Source: Fistulifera solaris | Lineage: Eukaryota; Bacillariophyta; Bacillariophyceae; Naviculales; Stauroneidaceae | Assembly: GCA_030295235.1 (NCBI GenBank) | Contig: AP026125.1 | Span: 806,001-870,000 of the forward strand | Length of the DNA: 64,000 nt | Reading direction: 5' to 3' | Shown: positions 32,365 through 43,851 of the stretch, in pieces | How the letters are laid out: each line of letters begins with the position of its first letter | Position numbering within the stretch: position 1 is the first letter of the stretch | Translations under genes and position numbers: made by a program | Notes under the pieces: generated by a model | Told to the model about the DNA's origin: nothing | Seen by the model: the letters and a program-made list of their open reading frames with translations, nothing else | The model's database searches: none

Positions 32365-33660
32365 ATGAAAATGACGTTTTGGATGTCTGCTACAGCCATA
32401 GCAGCCAAGCTAGACAGGCTTCGAGCTGCGGAGACTCGACTGCTGGAGCTCGCCCATCGTTTCGGACGTAATCGAGCCAAGATTGAAGTTGTTGATACGT
32501 TCATTCCGAGAAATCTCATTCCGCTGGTCTCTCATGACCATGATCTGGTGAAACTAGGAAATGACGATGATTCTTTTGTGATACACAGTGTAAAAGTTAC
32601 GTCAGAGCAGGACAAGACAGAAGAAGTTAATGCACCGCTGGTGTTGTTGCACGGCTATATGAATGGTGCCGCCTATTTTTATCGCAATTTGGTGGGTCTC
32701 AGTAGCGCCTTTGATACCGTACACTCAATTGATTTGTTGGGATGGGGTTTGTCCTCGCGTCCCAGGTTTGAATTGAAACAAATAGAGGAAGAAGCGAGTC
32801 ACCAGTCGGATACTTTCATGGTGCGACAAGCGGAACACTTCTTTGTGGAATCCCTGGAGGCATGGCGACATTCTCAGGGAATACCCAAAATGGTGTTAGC
32901 CGGTCATTCCATGGGAGGTTACATCAGCGTTGCATACGCCGAACGCTACCCAGAGCGCGTGGAGAAGCTGGTATTAATATCGCCAGCGGGAGTGCCCGCC
33001 GAAGAGTCGCCCGAACGACAAAAGAGACTCGATGAAGCACGAAAGAGGTCTCTTTTCTTTCGATTCGTTGTCGGTACATGGTCAACACTATATTCATGGA
33101 ATAGTACTATTGGAAGCTTGCTGCGGATGTTACCGGAAGAGAGGGCCTATGGGTCGGCCCTTGGGTATGTGCAACGCAGGCTTCCTGCCATATCGGATGA
33201 AGAGGAACAGAAAGCTGTCACAGATTATTTGGTTTTGAATAATCTTCTTCCAGGATCGGGGGAGTACTGTGTGGGTGCATTTTTGACACAATTTCTGCAG
33301 GGTCGCGAGCCTACAGAATTACGTATTCCTAGATTGAAAGTTCCATCCGTATCGTTTCTGTACGGAGCACAGGATTGGATGGACATTCATGGAGCTCTCC
33401 GAGTTGAGGCGCATTGCGGGGACGAGAAAGATGTTGCTGTATACAGAGTCAGCAACGCAGGACACTTACTCATGCTTGAAAATTGGCAAGAATTCAATAA
33501 TGGATTAATACACGCAACCGGAAGGAAAATGAACGGTATTGGTTCTCTGCCAGAACGTGTAACCCCTTCTGACGTTCATTTCCGTGATGCTGCTCGAATT
33601 ATGTCTGCTTGGAAGAACGGTGTCTCAGAAATAAGCTCAGAGAGTCTTGAGGCGTCCTAG
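32365..33660 (+). CDS. ABHD4/ABHD5 (CGI-58)-family alpha/beta hydrolase
   Basis: Lipid-metabolism hydrolase or acyltransferase of the family containing ABHD4, CGI-58 and yeast Ict1. 431 residues from the Met at 32365; the frame is open to 32191, but that extra part is Pro/Gln-rich and has no family counterpart. Oxyanion strand APLVLLHGYMNGAAYFYRN; the YSIDLLGWG-type strand appears as SIDLLGWGLSSRP. The nucleophile Ser is present in AGHSMGGYISVAYAERYP, so it is catalytically competent like ABHD4, not Asn-substituted like CGI-58. Acid in FLYGAQDWMD and His in VSNAGHLLMLEN. The FHRL-type HxxxxD acyltransferase motif is not evident. Intact, no intron. It may act in phospholipid or lipid-droplet turnover; substrate unknown. 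Confidence 0.85.
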   Translation: MKMTFWMSATAIAAKLDRLRAAETRLLELAHRFGRNRAKIEVVDTFIPRNLIPLVSHDHDLVKLGNDDDSFVIHSVKVTSEQDKTEEVNAPLVLLHGYMNGAAYFYRNLVGLSSAFDTVHSIDLLGWGLSSRPRFELKQIEEEASHQSDTFMVRQAEHFFVESLEAWRHSQGIPKMVLAGHSMGGYISVAYAERYPERVEKLVLISPAGVPAEESPERQKRLDEARKRSLFFRFVVGTWSTLYSWNSTIGSLLRMLPEERAYGSALGYVQRRLPAISDEEEQKAVTDYLVLNNLLPGSGEYCVGAFLTQFLQGREPTELRIPRLKVPSVSFLYGAQDWMDIHGALRVEAHCGDEKDVAVYRVSNAGHLLMLENWQEFNNGLIHATGRKMNGIGSLPERVTPSDVHFRDAARIMSAWKNGVSEISSESLEAS

Positions 33661-33717
33661 GGGAGTGCAGCTACTACATAACATGCTTAAATTGTAATTT
33701 TTCCTTTTATTCCTAAA

Positions 33718-35617
33718 CTAGAGCAGCCCTTGTCGGGCAAGATCCTCGTATGCAGTCCTTGATAATATATTTCCGTGAGAATCCTCAAACTGCTCCTCTT
33801 CTGCTCCGTCAAATTGATTCTGATTTAGTTTAGCACCAAGATTTTCCCAAAGTCTCTTTGCATCATCGATGTTGGTGACACCATGAAAATGCTTCGTGTT
33901 TGGTATTCCCAGACTTTTTCATTCCCGCAGCGTGGCGCTGCTCAGCAAAATGGAGCTCAAAGTTGCGTCGTCCCCGATAGCTTTCCCCGCCGCAAATCTC
34001 ACAGGGATAGTAGTGATTCAATCCATGTAATTTGAAAAGCCAGTAGGCGATCGGTTTGCCATCCCAGTCGAGAGGGACGTTCTTGGGATTGTAGATGGGA
34101 GCATCATCATCCGAGTCACCATCATCGTTACCTCTCGTTCCCGATTTCTTCGTCGCGTCGGCGGGTACCCCGTAGAGATCTTCCTGGATTTCTCGTTCGC
34201 GTTCTGCCAACGTTTGCGTCATTTGTCGCTCACATCGTCGAATAGATGCATCCAAAGTAGGTCGTAGCTGGTCAAGAAAAGCTTGGACGATGAACTCTTG
34301 CCGAGCAATGTCAATACGCTGCATGGAAGATGACGATGCATTTGACTTTTTCGCGAATAGCGAGGGCGGAAGCTCTTCTAACTTCTTATCACGTAACAGG
34401 AATAATCGTTTAGCCCGGTCGAGTGCAGCACCGCCACACTTCAGACCGAGTCGTGACAGCTCCAACTTTAACTTGTCACCGTCAACGGCTTCTGCCAATT
34501 CCTCCGGAGTCGAGAACTGGGAAAGGTCCAAGCTGGATGACGCCGTTCCACTCGAGTTGTCTTCTGCTAATGCAGCTTCGATCGGTTTGCACGACCAGAC
34601 CGTTGGTACACCCCCTTTTTCCCTCCAAATGTCGTTACACTTTTTCAACGCTTCCATCTCAATGGCTTTAGCGTCGATCAAAGGAGCCGTTCGGTTCAGA
34701 AAGGATTGAAGGTAAGTCTGTAGAGACGTCAAAAATCGAACATACTTTTTTCGATTAGATAGTTTCGCAGCCTCGTCCATCGGAAAGGCGTGACTGCCAG
34801 TATTGTCCAACCCGTTGGCAAGAAATTGCAAAAAGTCGATATATTGACCCATCTTTGTTTCCGATCCAGAGAAAAGACCATCTTGTTGAGTCTGAATGTA
34901 AATCGCATGAAGATCCAAGTATTTTCCGAGCACTTCGTCCGGCGAAAACACAGATTCTTCATTCTGCAAACCTATTAAACGCTGCTGAATCGTAGCGGAA
35001 AGATCGTATCCATCCGCAGCCGGATTTCCCCATCGCCGGCGTTTGTGAGGTCGTGAGGAGTCGTCTTCCACGTGCAAAGGTTGATGCCGGGCATGATAGA
35101 CTCGCAAAGCCTGCAATCGTTCATCCAATAATTTGAGCCATACGTTGGGATCCTTGGGTTGTGCCTTCAAAACAGACCAGGCTTTCTGCAGCGCGGCACC
35201 TTCCAAAAGTCGATTTGCCGTCATGTGCTGCGCCTGTTCCGCCATTTGTTGTACACTCAAGGCTTGAACGGTTCGATGAACGGTGGTGGCCCATTGTCCT
35301 CCGGCCGTTGGGTCGCTTTGTGGAGGTAGAGAAGCAATCCCTTCTTCGGTCAAATCCACAATGGTCGAGAGCGCGTCTTGCACTCCTCCTGTGGTGATCG
35401 GTTCACTTCCCGGATCGAGTGCTTTAATCAAACCCAGCGGTACTTTGAGAAGCGATGAACCTAGGACCGTCCATGCTTCCATCTCGGCTTCGTTACACCT
35501 CGCTTTCTCTAGAATGCGCGTTGCTTGGGCCATGGCCTGTCGCTGAATTTCTTCCGGATTGTCGATGATTACATCGGTGCTCTCTTGTGCGGCATTATCC
35601 TCCATTTCCGTCGTCAT
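33718..35617 (-). CDS. SF3A3: Splicing factor 3A subunit 3 (SF3A3/Prp9), one frameshift
   Basis: Subunit of SF3a in the U2 snRNP, needed for branch-site recognition. 632 residues after correction, longer than the human protein (about 500), mostly at the N-terminus (about 200 residues before the KYLDLHAIYIQTQ helix). A SAP-like segment is seen at LKLELSRLGLKCGGAALDRAKRLF, then the invariant block NPKNVPLDWDGKPIAYWLFKLHG, then a matrin-type C2H2 finger (CEICGGESYRGRRNFELHF, then His in EQRH). The frame breaks at the T5 run 33915-33919 on + (A5 in the gene): removing one A continues GMKSLGIPNTKHFHG to the family's C-terminal LARQGLL and a stop at 33718. Without it the protein would end early at 33863. 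Tail-to-tail with the ABHD-type gene, 57 bp apart. Confidence 0.93.
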
Positions 35618-36177
35618 GTGGGCTCAATACTGAAGCTTTCGCTCAGGTAGTCTATTTTAAAAAGGTTTGATATTTGAAACGAAATAACGCGTGTCATCAT
35701 CATCATGGTCGGGAAAGCATCGACAAAACCCTGCCGTTCTTGAAACGTACCACGGACGGACGAACTCCATCTCTAATAAGATCCAGTCAAAGCATACCTC
35801 TTGCGTCAGTGGGAGTGCGCGTCAAAAAGTCAAAACCGCCAACGTCTGTGCATCGCACCAACTTGAAGTCCTCTTCGCCGTGCGTGCAGTATCCAACGAC
35901 CCAAGCGACATCCGTCATCGACGACCGCGCCCACCATTTTGCAACACTCGATGATTTTGCATTCTCTTTGTTGTGAAAACAGATCGTTTGGAAGCAACCC
36001 TTTCCTTTAGTTCCTACTACGTTCCTCTTCTTGCAAAGAAAGAGTGTAGTGTATCCCCGTTCGTTAACATTCGGCAGTAGCTACTTTAACGAGTGTTTTC
36101 CTTCTCCTCCGAACGACGTGTCGCAGTTACTTTTACTATTACTATTATTAGAAACAACCAAACGACTTAAAATCATC
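35618..36177. promoter_or_regulatory. Shared region between SF3A3 and the I29/SLFG gene
   Basis: A 560-bp divergent spacer. It contains a (TCATCA) stretch at 35695-35705 and a pyrimidine- and TTACTATTATTA-rich run just upstream of 36178. The short frames across it have no features. No binding site is recognised. Confidence 0.4.
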
Positions 36178-38626
36178 ATGAAGTTCAACGTGGCGGTCCT
36201 ACTACTGTCGCTGCAAGCGACTTCTGCTTTCTTGTCCGGGGAACGAGTGAATCGTGTTTCGGTGATGCAACGAAGTATGGCGGTCGATGTCGACTTGTCC
36301 ATCCCGTACGATGCGGCGGCTCGGTTGGCCTACGACGAATGGCGCCAACAATTCAATAAGGGAGCATTTGATGAAAAGCGATTTGTGTCTTTTAAAGCGA
36401 ACTACGAGGCTGTGACAGTAGCCAACGTGGTGGCCAAGAAGGAGGCTCGTGAAAGTGGCTCGGACGAACCGCTCGCTCTGATGACGCTCAACGAGTACGG
36501 TGATTTCACGGAGGAAGAATTCTCTCAATTGTCGTCGGGATCTGGTTCGGCGACAGGGAAAGTGTTGGAGAAAGCTTTGGAAGTGGCTCAATCGCAGTCA
36601 GAAGCTAGTTCCGCTTTGGAAGAAGCAGCCAATGCACTGGCGGCGGAAGAAGAGGTAGGTAGTTTGTGCGCGTTCGTAGGTGACGTAACCAATGGACTGT
36701 ACTGATGGTGTCAAACTTTGTGTTACCCTGCTTATACTACAGGAACTTGCTGCCAAACTCGGTTTGAACAGTGTAGACGAGCTGGAAGCTGCTCTTGACT
36801 CGCTCGAAGGCATTGCCGAAGATGGAGGAGCCATTGATGACAACCTGGCTCGTGAAGCACGCGTGCGATCTGCTTATATGAAATGGTGTAAGGATTTTGG
36901 AAAAGATCAAAGTGAGGAGCGTTTTCAAAAGTTTTCGGAGAACTACTTGATGATGGAAGACTATGCGAAGCAGTCCGGAAAGGAGATGAACTTGAATGAG
37001 TACGCCGATTGCACAAAGGAAGAGTACGAGGCCATCGTTTTGGAGGAGGCCAAGAAACGGGTCGCCGAGAAGGAGAAACAAGCCGCGGAAGCGAAAGCGG
37101 CGCGCGACAAAGCCGAGGCCGAGGCGGGTGCAGCACGAAAACAGGCTGCTGCCGCTTCCGATGCCAAAGTTTCGATTCCTAATGTTGTGATGGGTAAGGA
37201 TGACGCTGATACAGAACTTGTCAGAGCCCAGAGACAGGCAAGATTCGAGGAGAATCAAAAGAAAGCTCAAGCTGAAATTAAGGCGCGAGAAAAGGCTGAG
37301 GCTGAGCGACGCGCACAGATTGAGAAAGAACGCGCCGATCGACAGAAGGCTCAGGAAGCGCAAAAGCAAAGGCGGCAGCTGAAGCTGCGGCTGCAGCTAT
37401 CGCCGCAGCAAAAGCAGCTCAGGACGCTGAGGCGGCCCGACAAGCGGAACGTCGTCGAATCGAAAAGGAAGCTGCGGATCTTGTTCGAGCGAAGGCAAGA
37501 GAAGCTGAAGCGAAACTAGCGAAGGCAGCCTCGAAAAAGACCTCGGTGACTGAAACACCGAAGAAGAGCAGAGCCCCCGCTTTTTCTTTCTTTGCAAAGA
37601 AAGAAGAGGTCAAGACATCCCCTGCTCCTCCTGCTTTCAAACTTCCCCTTGTATCGGCCCCTGCTCCGGCACCGGCCAAGAAAGAGAATGCTATGTTCTC
37701 ATTCCTCTCCACTCCGGCAGAAAAGCCAAAGGCTTCGCCCGCTCCTGCGCCTGCAAAGAAAGCTCCTGTACCTCCAAAGAAAGAAGAAAAATCAATTCTT
37801 TCTATTTTCTCCGCTCCTGCTACAAAAGCCGCTCCCACTCCTCCCCCCGCTCCCGTAGCGAAGAAAGAAGAAGCCAAACCGCTTATTTCTTTCTTTTCGT
37901 CTCCTTCACCTGCTAAAGCTCCAGCACCCGCGCCAAAGAAAGATATACCCGTTCCTAACAAGCCAGGTACACTCAGTTTGTTTTCGGCAAAGAAACCCGA
38001 GGTTCCCAAACCTCCCGCTCCGAAAAAGGATATAAAAGTGCCCAACAAAAGCGGGACTATCAATCTTTTTGGCGGTGTACCATCTAAACCGAAACCAACG
38101 CCGGCGCCCGTGACTAAGAAGTCTCCCACTATCAGTCTCTTTGGTAGTCCATCAAAAGCAAAACCTCAGTCTGAACCTGTAAGCGAGCAAAAGCCCAAAT
38201 CCAATACAGCCCCGACGTTTAGTCTATTTGGAAGTGCTTCCAAGTCTCAACCGAAGCCTGCACCTCCCGCTCCAGTTGAAAAGGCAGCGCCCACAATCAG
38301 TTTGTTTGGCGGAAAGAAAAAGGTTGAGTCGACCCCTGCACAAGCTTCACCTGCCCCTGTTAAAGCTAGTCCCTCCTTTTCTCTTTTCGGTGGCAATAAT
38401 AACCCAGCAGCCAAAACAACGCCCGAAGTAAAGATTTCGAAGGCTCCTCCTGGCGTCCCAACGCTTTCACGCTGGACGGTCAATCGAGATGGATCTGTCA
38501 CCGGAAATATTAGCAACTCAAAAACTTCCGCAACGGTGAAAAGATCACAACATCTCCTATCAAGGGAAAGCGCAACCAGGATCTGTGGTTTCAACAGGAT
38601 CTGGTAGCAAATACTTTCTGTCTTAA
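36178..38626 (+). CDS. Plastid-targeted protein: two I29-like domains and an SLFG-repeat disordered tail; one intron, three frameshifts
   Basis: Unrecognised architecture of about 787 residues. Exons 36178-36654 and 36743-38626 (88-bp intron). Leader MKFNVAVLLLSLQATSAFLS ends in the diatom ATSAF site, so it enters the secretory route and probably the plastid. Two domains resemble the papain propeptide-inhibitor fold (I29): YDEWRQQFNKGAFDEKRF to LNEYGDFTEEEF, and YMKWCKDFGKDQSEERF to LNEYADCTKEEY. No protease domain follows. Next comes a charged Ala-rich helix, then a Pro/Ala/Lys linker with ten aromatic motifs (AFSFFA, TLSLFS, TISLFG and similar; 37579-38391) spaced 24-38 residues apart, and a conserved-looking end (SRWTVNRDGSVTGNISNSKT, then GSGSKYFLS). 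Frames break near 37363 (missing G), 38524 (missing T) and 38570 (missing A). It may be a scaffold or linker; a nucleoporin is unlikely given the leader. Confidence 0.75.
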
Positions 38627-38664
38627 TTATTACTAAACATTTAAATCCATGATTCGTAAGTTAT

Positions 38665-41600
38665 TTATGTCATCCGTGATAAATGGCGAAGTAAGCACAG
38701 CGAATGTTGCATCTGTGTTCGAATCACAAGTGAAGCCTCGTGCTGTGACTTTTTCAATCGGCCAATTACCTGTAGGAGAATGTCATACTCCTTAACATTG
38801 CGCTCCTCGTTCATGTGAGAATCGTCGTTCACGTCATCTCTTTTGTACGTATCAAGCTGAGCGATTACCTCAGTATGCACATGTAGGAAGCGGTGAATGT
38901 ATGCATTAACGGCCTCACACCGTTCCCTGGACTGGGAAGCTTCTAATAGCCATTGTCCAGCGAGAACAAGTAACTGCAGTCCTTCGTCTAGATCGTGCAT
39001 TCCATTGCAAAGGGACGATAAGGCTAGGTCTATAGCGGATGGTCCACACGTCGCAATATAGTCTGACACATCTTGAAAGCTGCCTTTACTGCTGCAATCC
39101 TGGAGGAGTGACGCCAATTGGGATCTGTAATGGGTCACCTTTCTGCGTTTATTAGAATCTGGTGCTTTGAAGCCTTCTTTGTCAGTGGGTGCACCAACTT
39201 CGATCTCTTGTCCTTCGTCGTCGTCGGTCCATGCCGAGGCCCACGTATCTTCCGCCTCTTTTCCAGTTTCTCCTTGATTTTGTTCACTTGCAGGTGGTGC
39301 CATGTCGATTGCTTCTCCACCACGCCACTGAAGAAAAAAAGGCGCTGAAGGAGGCTTTTGGGAGGCTCTTTAGGTTTATTTCTCTCCTTTACCAACTCGA
39401 GATGAAATAAGTTTTTCCAGTGAGCAGGTGGAAGACCGGAAAGTGTGATGAGACCCTTTTCCTTCGCCGATACTGGCCCAGCTTCTTGATCTTCGACGCT
39501 CTCTGCTTCACCGGCTGATGGTGAGAAATTTGAATCATCTGCAGCTATGATAATTCCAGTATCCTCTGAAATCGGAGTCGGTTCATCCATGAGAAAAGGT
39601 TTATCCAAAGCCAGTCCACTCGTATTGACGCGCTGATAGTAGCTACGGTCGCTCCACACACTGATGCCTACTTTTCCGTCGTGAGTTGTTGCTATGTACT
39701 CGCCTGTCGGGCTTACAGTCAGAGAAGTCGGCACAGCCTTGAAACACAACCAATCAATGCACGTGGCTGTAGGGACATCATAGACACGAACCGTGCCGTC
39801 CAATGAAGATGTATACATGATGCGACCATCAGGACTAAAGTCGAGGTCGCTGACGGGACCACTGTGCTTTGCAAACCGTCTTACAACAGAGAGAGCAGTA
39901 CAATCGAACAACACTACGCTCATATCTTCCATTGCAACTGCAGCTAGATCCGAATCGCGAACATGCGCCAGTTTTGTAGCAGGACTGGGTAAAATGAAAG
40001 GGCTTTTGGTGTGCGGAGCGTGTGTGGCGAAATTCCATAACGTAAGTTTCGAGTCGGACCCAACGGAAATGACTGTTTTGTTAACAGAGTCGACTGCTAA
40101 GCCGGTTACAGCAAAGCCAACGTGCGCCGCCTGTTTAATCTTTTCCTGAATGTATTTCTCGCGCTTTAACTCATTCTCCATATCTTTCTGGCGTTTGTCC
40201 AGATTCGCCGATCCACGATGATTGCCTTTCATTTCCTTCTGCATTACTCTCATCGTACGATTGATATCTCCGGATATGAACTTTTTTCGCGTCGGACCCA
40301 CTGCCTCCTTTTCGGCAGGATAGCTCCCCGTGGTAAACCACTTTGGATGTTGTACTTGTAAATTGTTCCACCTCGAGTCCCAACTAAAACCATGTTGCCA
40401 CAAGAAGATATCGCGACAGCAGTGGCATGACATTCTGGAGGAGGAGCCTTTTTCCGTGCACTAATGTTCCAATCGGGCTGTCGCAACAATGGGCCTGACT
40501 GCGCTCCTCGTCGAGTACTCCACACATACGCGAAAGCATGATTCTTGTGAATCGTAACAAGATCACCCCAATCTCTTCGTCGTGCTTCGCCAAGAGCCAT
40601 TGCTGTGACCGGGGGCAATAATAACTCAGCTTCGCTGTCCAAACCAAGTGTACGAGCTTTCTTTTCAAGCCCAGCGCCTTGACTGTATTCCTTATCCAAT
40701 ACACTCCTTGCTGTTGAAAAGACGCGCAAAGTACGGTCTGGCCCACCAGAAGACAAAAGCTGACAAGATCGGGCGTCGGTTCCGTCGACCGAATTTGCGG
40801 TAATTCCATTGCCGTACAAATAGTTGATGCGACAAGGAGGTGCGGTATGTCCACGTCTTTTACGCAAAAGTCTAGCCGAATGGTCCGGGTTGTCAAAGAT
40901 ATGCATAAGAACAGCATTCGATTGGGTGCCCGATGAAATGAGGAGGGGCTCCTGAGGCATGTACTGCAACTTTGCCACGCCTCCCGGCGCATGGACACGA
41001 TCCAAAGTGCACAGAATGGCTCTACCGGCATTTGGTTCTTCTGGTGGTGTCAAGTCCCAAATAGTAATACTTCCGTCGGATCGACCTACCGCCATGGGGG
41101 CGATGCCATAATTGACTGCGGATGCGTCGTCGCGAAAGGATATGGAAGTGATGGTGACTGTTTTCGAATCATGCCCAAAATGGCTCAGCGAAAAAGGACT
41201 TTATCATGACGTAAATTCACCAAATGAACCAATCCTTGATCGGTACCGACAGCGATAGTATCGATGGCGGGCGACTGTTGAAGGGTTGTGATGGAGCGAC
41301 ATTTCGTATCTCGGAGACAAACGAATTCGTGAATGACCTTTTTCGAGCGTACATTGAGCAAAAGCATCGCACTATGTCCATTTTGTGAACCACCAACCAC
41401 AATTTTGTTCACGTAAGTCGACGGGTGTGTAGCGACAACCGGAATAAACGCTTCTGGAAGCTGAATCCGACGATCAATGCGGAGGATGGTTCGCGTTGCG
41501 ACCAAAACCACAACCTGTCCCCCTAAATTCCTACCGTCCTCGCCAGCAACAGATTCATCATCACTGCTACTACTGCTGTTCGAATCATGCGCATTGTCTT

Positions 41601-42134
41601 GAGTTTTGCAGTTCGATAATATTGCGACAATGATGGCAGCATTCTCGTCTTTTCCGGTTTCCGCACGAGCCACAGGCATTCTTCCCAAATGCAATAAATC
41701 CTCAATTTTACCTCCCAACGATACAGTCGCCATTGCTTTGGTTCTCTGAAACAATGTAATAGAGCCCTTCCCGTGTGCGACAACAGTAATACTCATACTG
41801 GCGTCCGCCACATTGTGGGTAATGGGAGGAGTCGCCACCGCTTGACCCATGAGAACGGGCTGAAGTTTATCAGTCTGCATCAACTGGAATCGATCTTCAA
41901 TCGGTACACATATCATAGACGTCTGGCTGTTTTGATGCGGAATGAAGGAGAAGCCAGCGCCACTGGAGACCAAACCCACCAGACGGTAGGGTGTGAAAAG
42001 ACGCGACGATCCGGGCGATGACAATTTTGTCGGGCTGGCCAGTGTTGTGTCGACTTCATCGATCGACGACTCGTCGTCGTCGCTGCTATCCGAGATCACG
42101 GGTTGAGCAACCGCTTTTCTCTTTCAATAGACAT
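38665..42134 (-). CDS. UTP21: Utp21/WDR36, small-subunit processome WD40 protein; four frameshifts
   Basis: Component of the UTP-B complex of the SSU processome, acting on 18S rRNA precursors in the nucleolus. The 1157-residue protein has two WD40 propellers: SDGSITIWDL, SSGGPDRTLRVFS, NMVLVGTRGGTIYKYNIQSG (the Utp21 signature YN.QSG), VISVGSDSKLTLWNF, SSLDGTVRVYDV and ATTHDGKVGISVW. It ends in the Utp21 C-terminal helical domain (from SQLASLLQDC to HSLCLLRHLS). The gene is in five frames; each break sits in a short homopolymer needing one more base: T4 at 42114-42117, A5 at 41191-41195, C4 at 40326-40329 and T4 at 39356-39359 (plus-strand coordinates). The first fix also gives the true start, MSIEREKAVAQ at 42134. 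Exactly these four make the length divisible by three. Ends 38 bp from the convergent I29/SLFG gene. Confidence 0.93.
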
Positions 42135-42578
42135 CTTCAAAGAAATAAAGAAAATAAACAATAGACGTATTGTTGTTTATTATTTGTTGTTTAACCGAGA
42201 CAAGGAATTCTGAAAAGTTGCCTCCGCCATCCGCGAAAAGATGGGTGGTGTTGAGCTGAGTCCTGGATTGGCTTGACTCACGCGCTTTACAACGGAACCA
42301 AAAATACACCCGACGAGCTACAGACGAATGTCTACCCGGTAGGTACCGGTAAGATGTCCTTAATTTAACTAGAAAATGTCGTCTCAAACCCCACGATAAG
42401 AAAATGACTGCGACAAGCCGAAACAAAAGACTGCGTTGCCGCGATTTTTCGTAATGCGTTGATTGTTACGACGAGTAGTTTGTGAGGAAACCATAATTCC
42501 TTTCATACTCTCTTGTCTCTCTCTCTTCAACGAGCTCAATAAGAAGAAGTAACATTTTTACTTGACAAGCAAGCTCTC
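42135..42578. promoter_or_regulatory. Shared region between UTP21 and SED5
   Basis: 444-bp divergent spacer. It contains ACCCGGTAGGTACCGGTA (near 42333-42353) and a TCTCTTGTCTCTCTCTCTTC pyrimidine run at 42509-42528 just upstream of SED5. No gene seen. Confidence 0.4.
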
Positions 42579-43688
42579 ATGAGTAGCAACCGGACCCATG
42601 AGTTCCTGGCGTTGGCGCAAAGCCTCCCCGCCGGTCCACCGCCGCCGACGAACGCCAACGGTAAAAAAGGAGACAGTGATGCCTATCAAGAGTTAAGGAA
42701 TTTCCATACCACAGCGGCAGGAATTAGTCGTGATATTGCGGGCACATCTGCGTTACTATCGGAGCTGTCGAATTTGGTGCGACAGGGATTTGCGCAACCG
42801 CAAGATCAAGCGCGGATGAATCAGTTAGTGATGCATATTAAATCACAAATTGAAGGACTCAATGGGAGACTCGATCAAGCGTCAAATACAATGCAAAAGC
42901 AGCGACGGAAAGTGGGGCAACAAGCGGGAGAAGAGGCGGCGAACATGATGGATGGCTTAAAGTCTACGTTTGCCGAAGCGGCGTCCGATTTTAAGAAAGT
43001 ATTACAAGAAAGAACAGACAATATGAAGGAAGAAACGGATTTTCAAAAGCAAGTGTATGATTACAACAATGCGGACGATGACGATCCCATACCCAACATG
43101 AGCTCCTTATATGCTCCGCCAGTGTTTGGTGGTGCGAACAGCAATGGGTTCCCCGCGCTGGATCTAACGAGTAGTCTCATGTCACCAGCAGACAATACCA
43201 GCTCCTTACCGCGGCCGCACGGTATTTCTTCATCGTACTCCGGTGGCGATATTCGACAAAGACGGCCTCTGGAGTATAATAACTCGTACGGGAGCCAGAA
43301 CTCGTTTGGGGGCAGTCTGTACTCCACATCGCAAGCTCCTTTGACTCCACTTGATATACAAAGAATGGAAGAAGAGAGAGGTTTGCAACAGCAACTGATC
43401 CCAGATCAAGACTACTTACAGCAGCGAGCGGATGCCATGTCGCAGGTAGAATCAAATATTGTGGAATTGGGAACGATCTTCAACAAGCTAGCGGTGATGG
43501 TCCAGGAGCACCGCGAAATGGTGCAACGAGTGGATGACAATGTTCAGGACGCAAATACAAATATCAACATGTCGATGGAAGTGCTAACGGACACACTCAT
43601 GAGTTTACGCACGAACCGTATGCTAGCGTTGCGGGTGTTCTCGGTGCTGGTGCTTTTCATTATTGCTTTCATCATCTTTTTTGCCTAA
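42579..43688 (+). CDS. SED5: Qa-SNARE of the Sed5/syntaxin-5 type
   Basis: Golgi t-SNARE for ER-Golgi and intra-Golgi vesicle fusion. 369 residues. The N-terminus SSNRTHEFLALAQSL matches the syntaxin-5 start that contacts Sly1-type SM proteins and precedes the Habc helices. A Gly/Ser/Asn-rich linker follows (residues about 170-260). The SNARE motif runs from DYLQQRADAMSQVESNIVEL through NKLAVMVQEHREMVQRVDDN, with the zero-layer Gln in MVQRVD. The C-terminal anchor (MLALRVFSVLVLFIIAFIIF) leaves only two residues after the membrane, as in Sed5. Intact, no intron. Confidence 0.92.
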   Translation: MSSNRTHEFLALAQSLPAGPPPPTNANGKKGDSDAYQELRNFHTTAAGISRDIAGTSALLSELSNLVRQGFAQPQDQARMNQLVMHIKSQIEGLNGRLDQASNTMQKQRRKVGQQAGEEAANMMDGLKSTFAEAASDFKKVLQERTDNMKEETDFQKQVYDYNNADDDDPIPNMSSLYAPPVFGGANSNGFPALDLTSSLMSPADNTSSLPRPHGISSSYSGGDIRQRRPLEYNNSYGSQNSFGGSLYSTSQAPLTPLDIQRMEEERGLQQQLIPDQDYLQQRADAMSQVESNIVELGTIFNKLAVMVQEHREMVQRVDDNVQDANTNINMSMEVLTDTLMSLRTNRMLALRVFSVLVLFIIAFIIFFA

Positions 43689-43851
43689 GAAACTGGACTA
43701 AAGTCACTTTTCGTAACCACAAATGCTAATTATCTTATAATATTGCAACTTACGTCCATGCCCTGTACATCGTGGGCTTTATGCCAAATATTACTCGGCC
43801 AGAATCTGCAGTAGAGTTTTCCCCCAGTGTCGTACACTCTCCAAAGACTCC

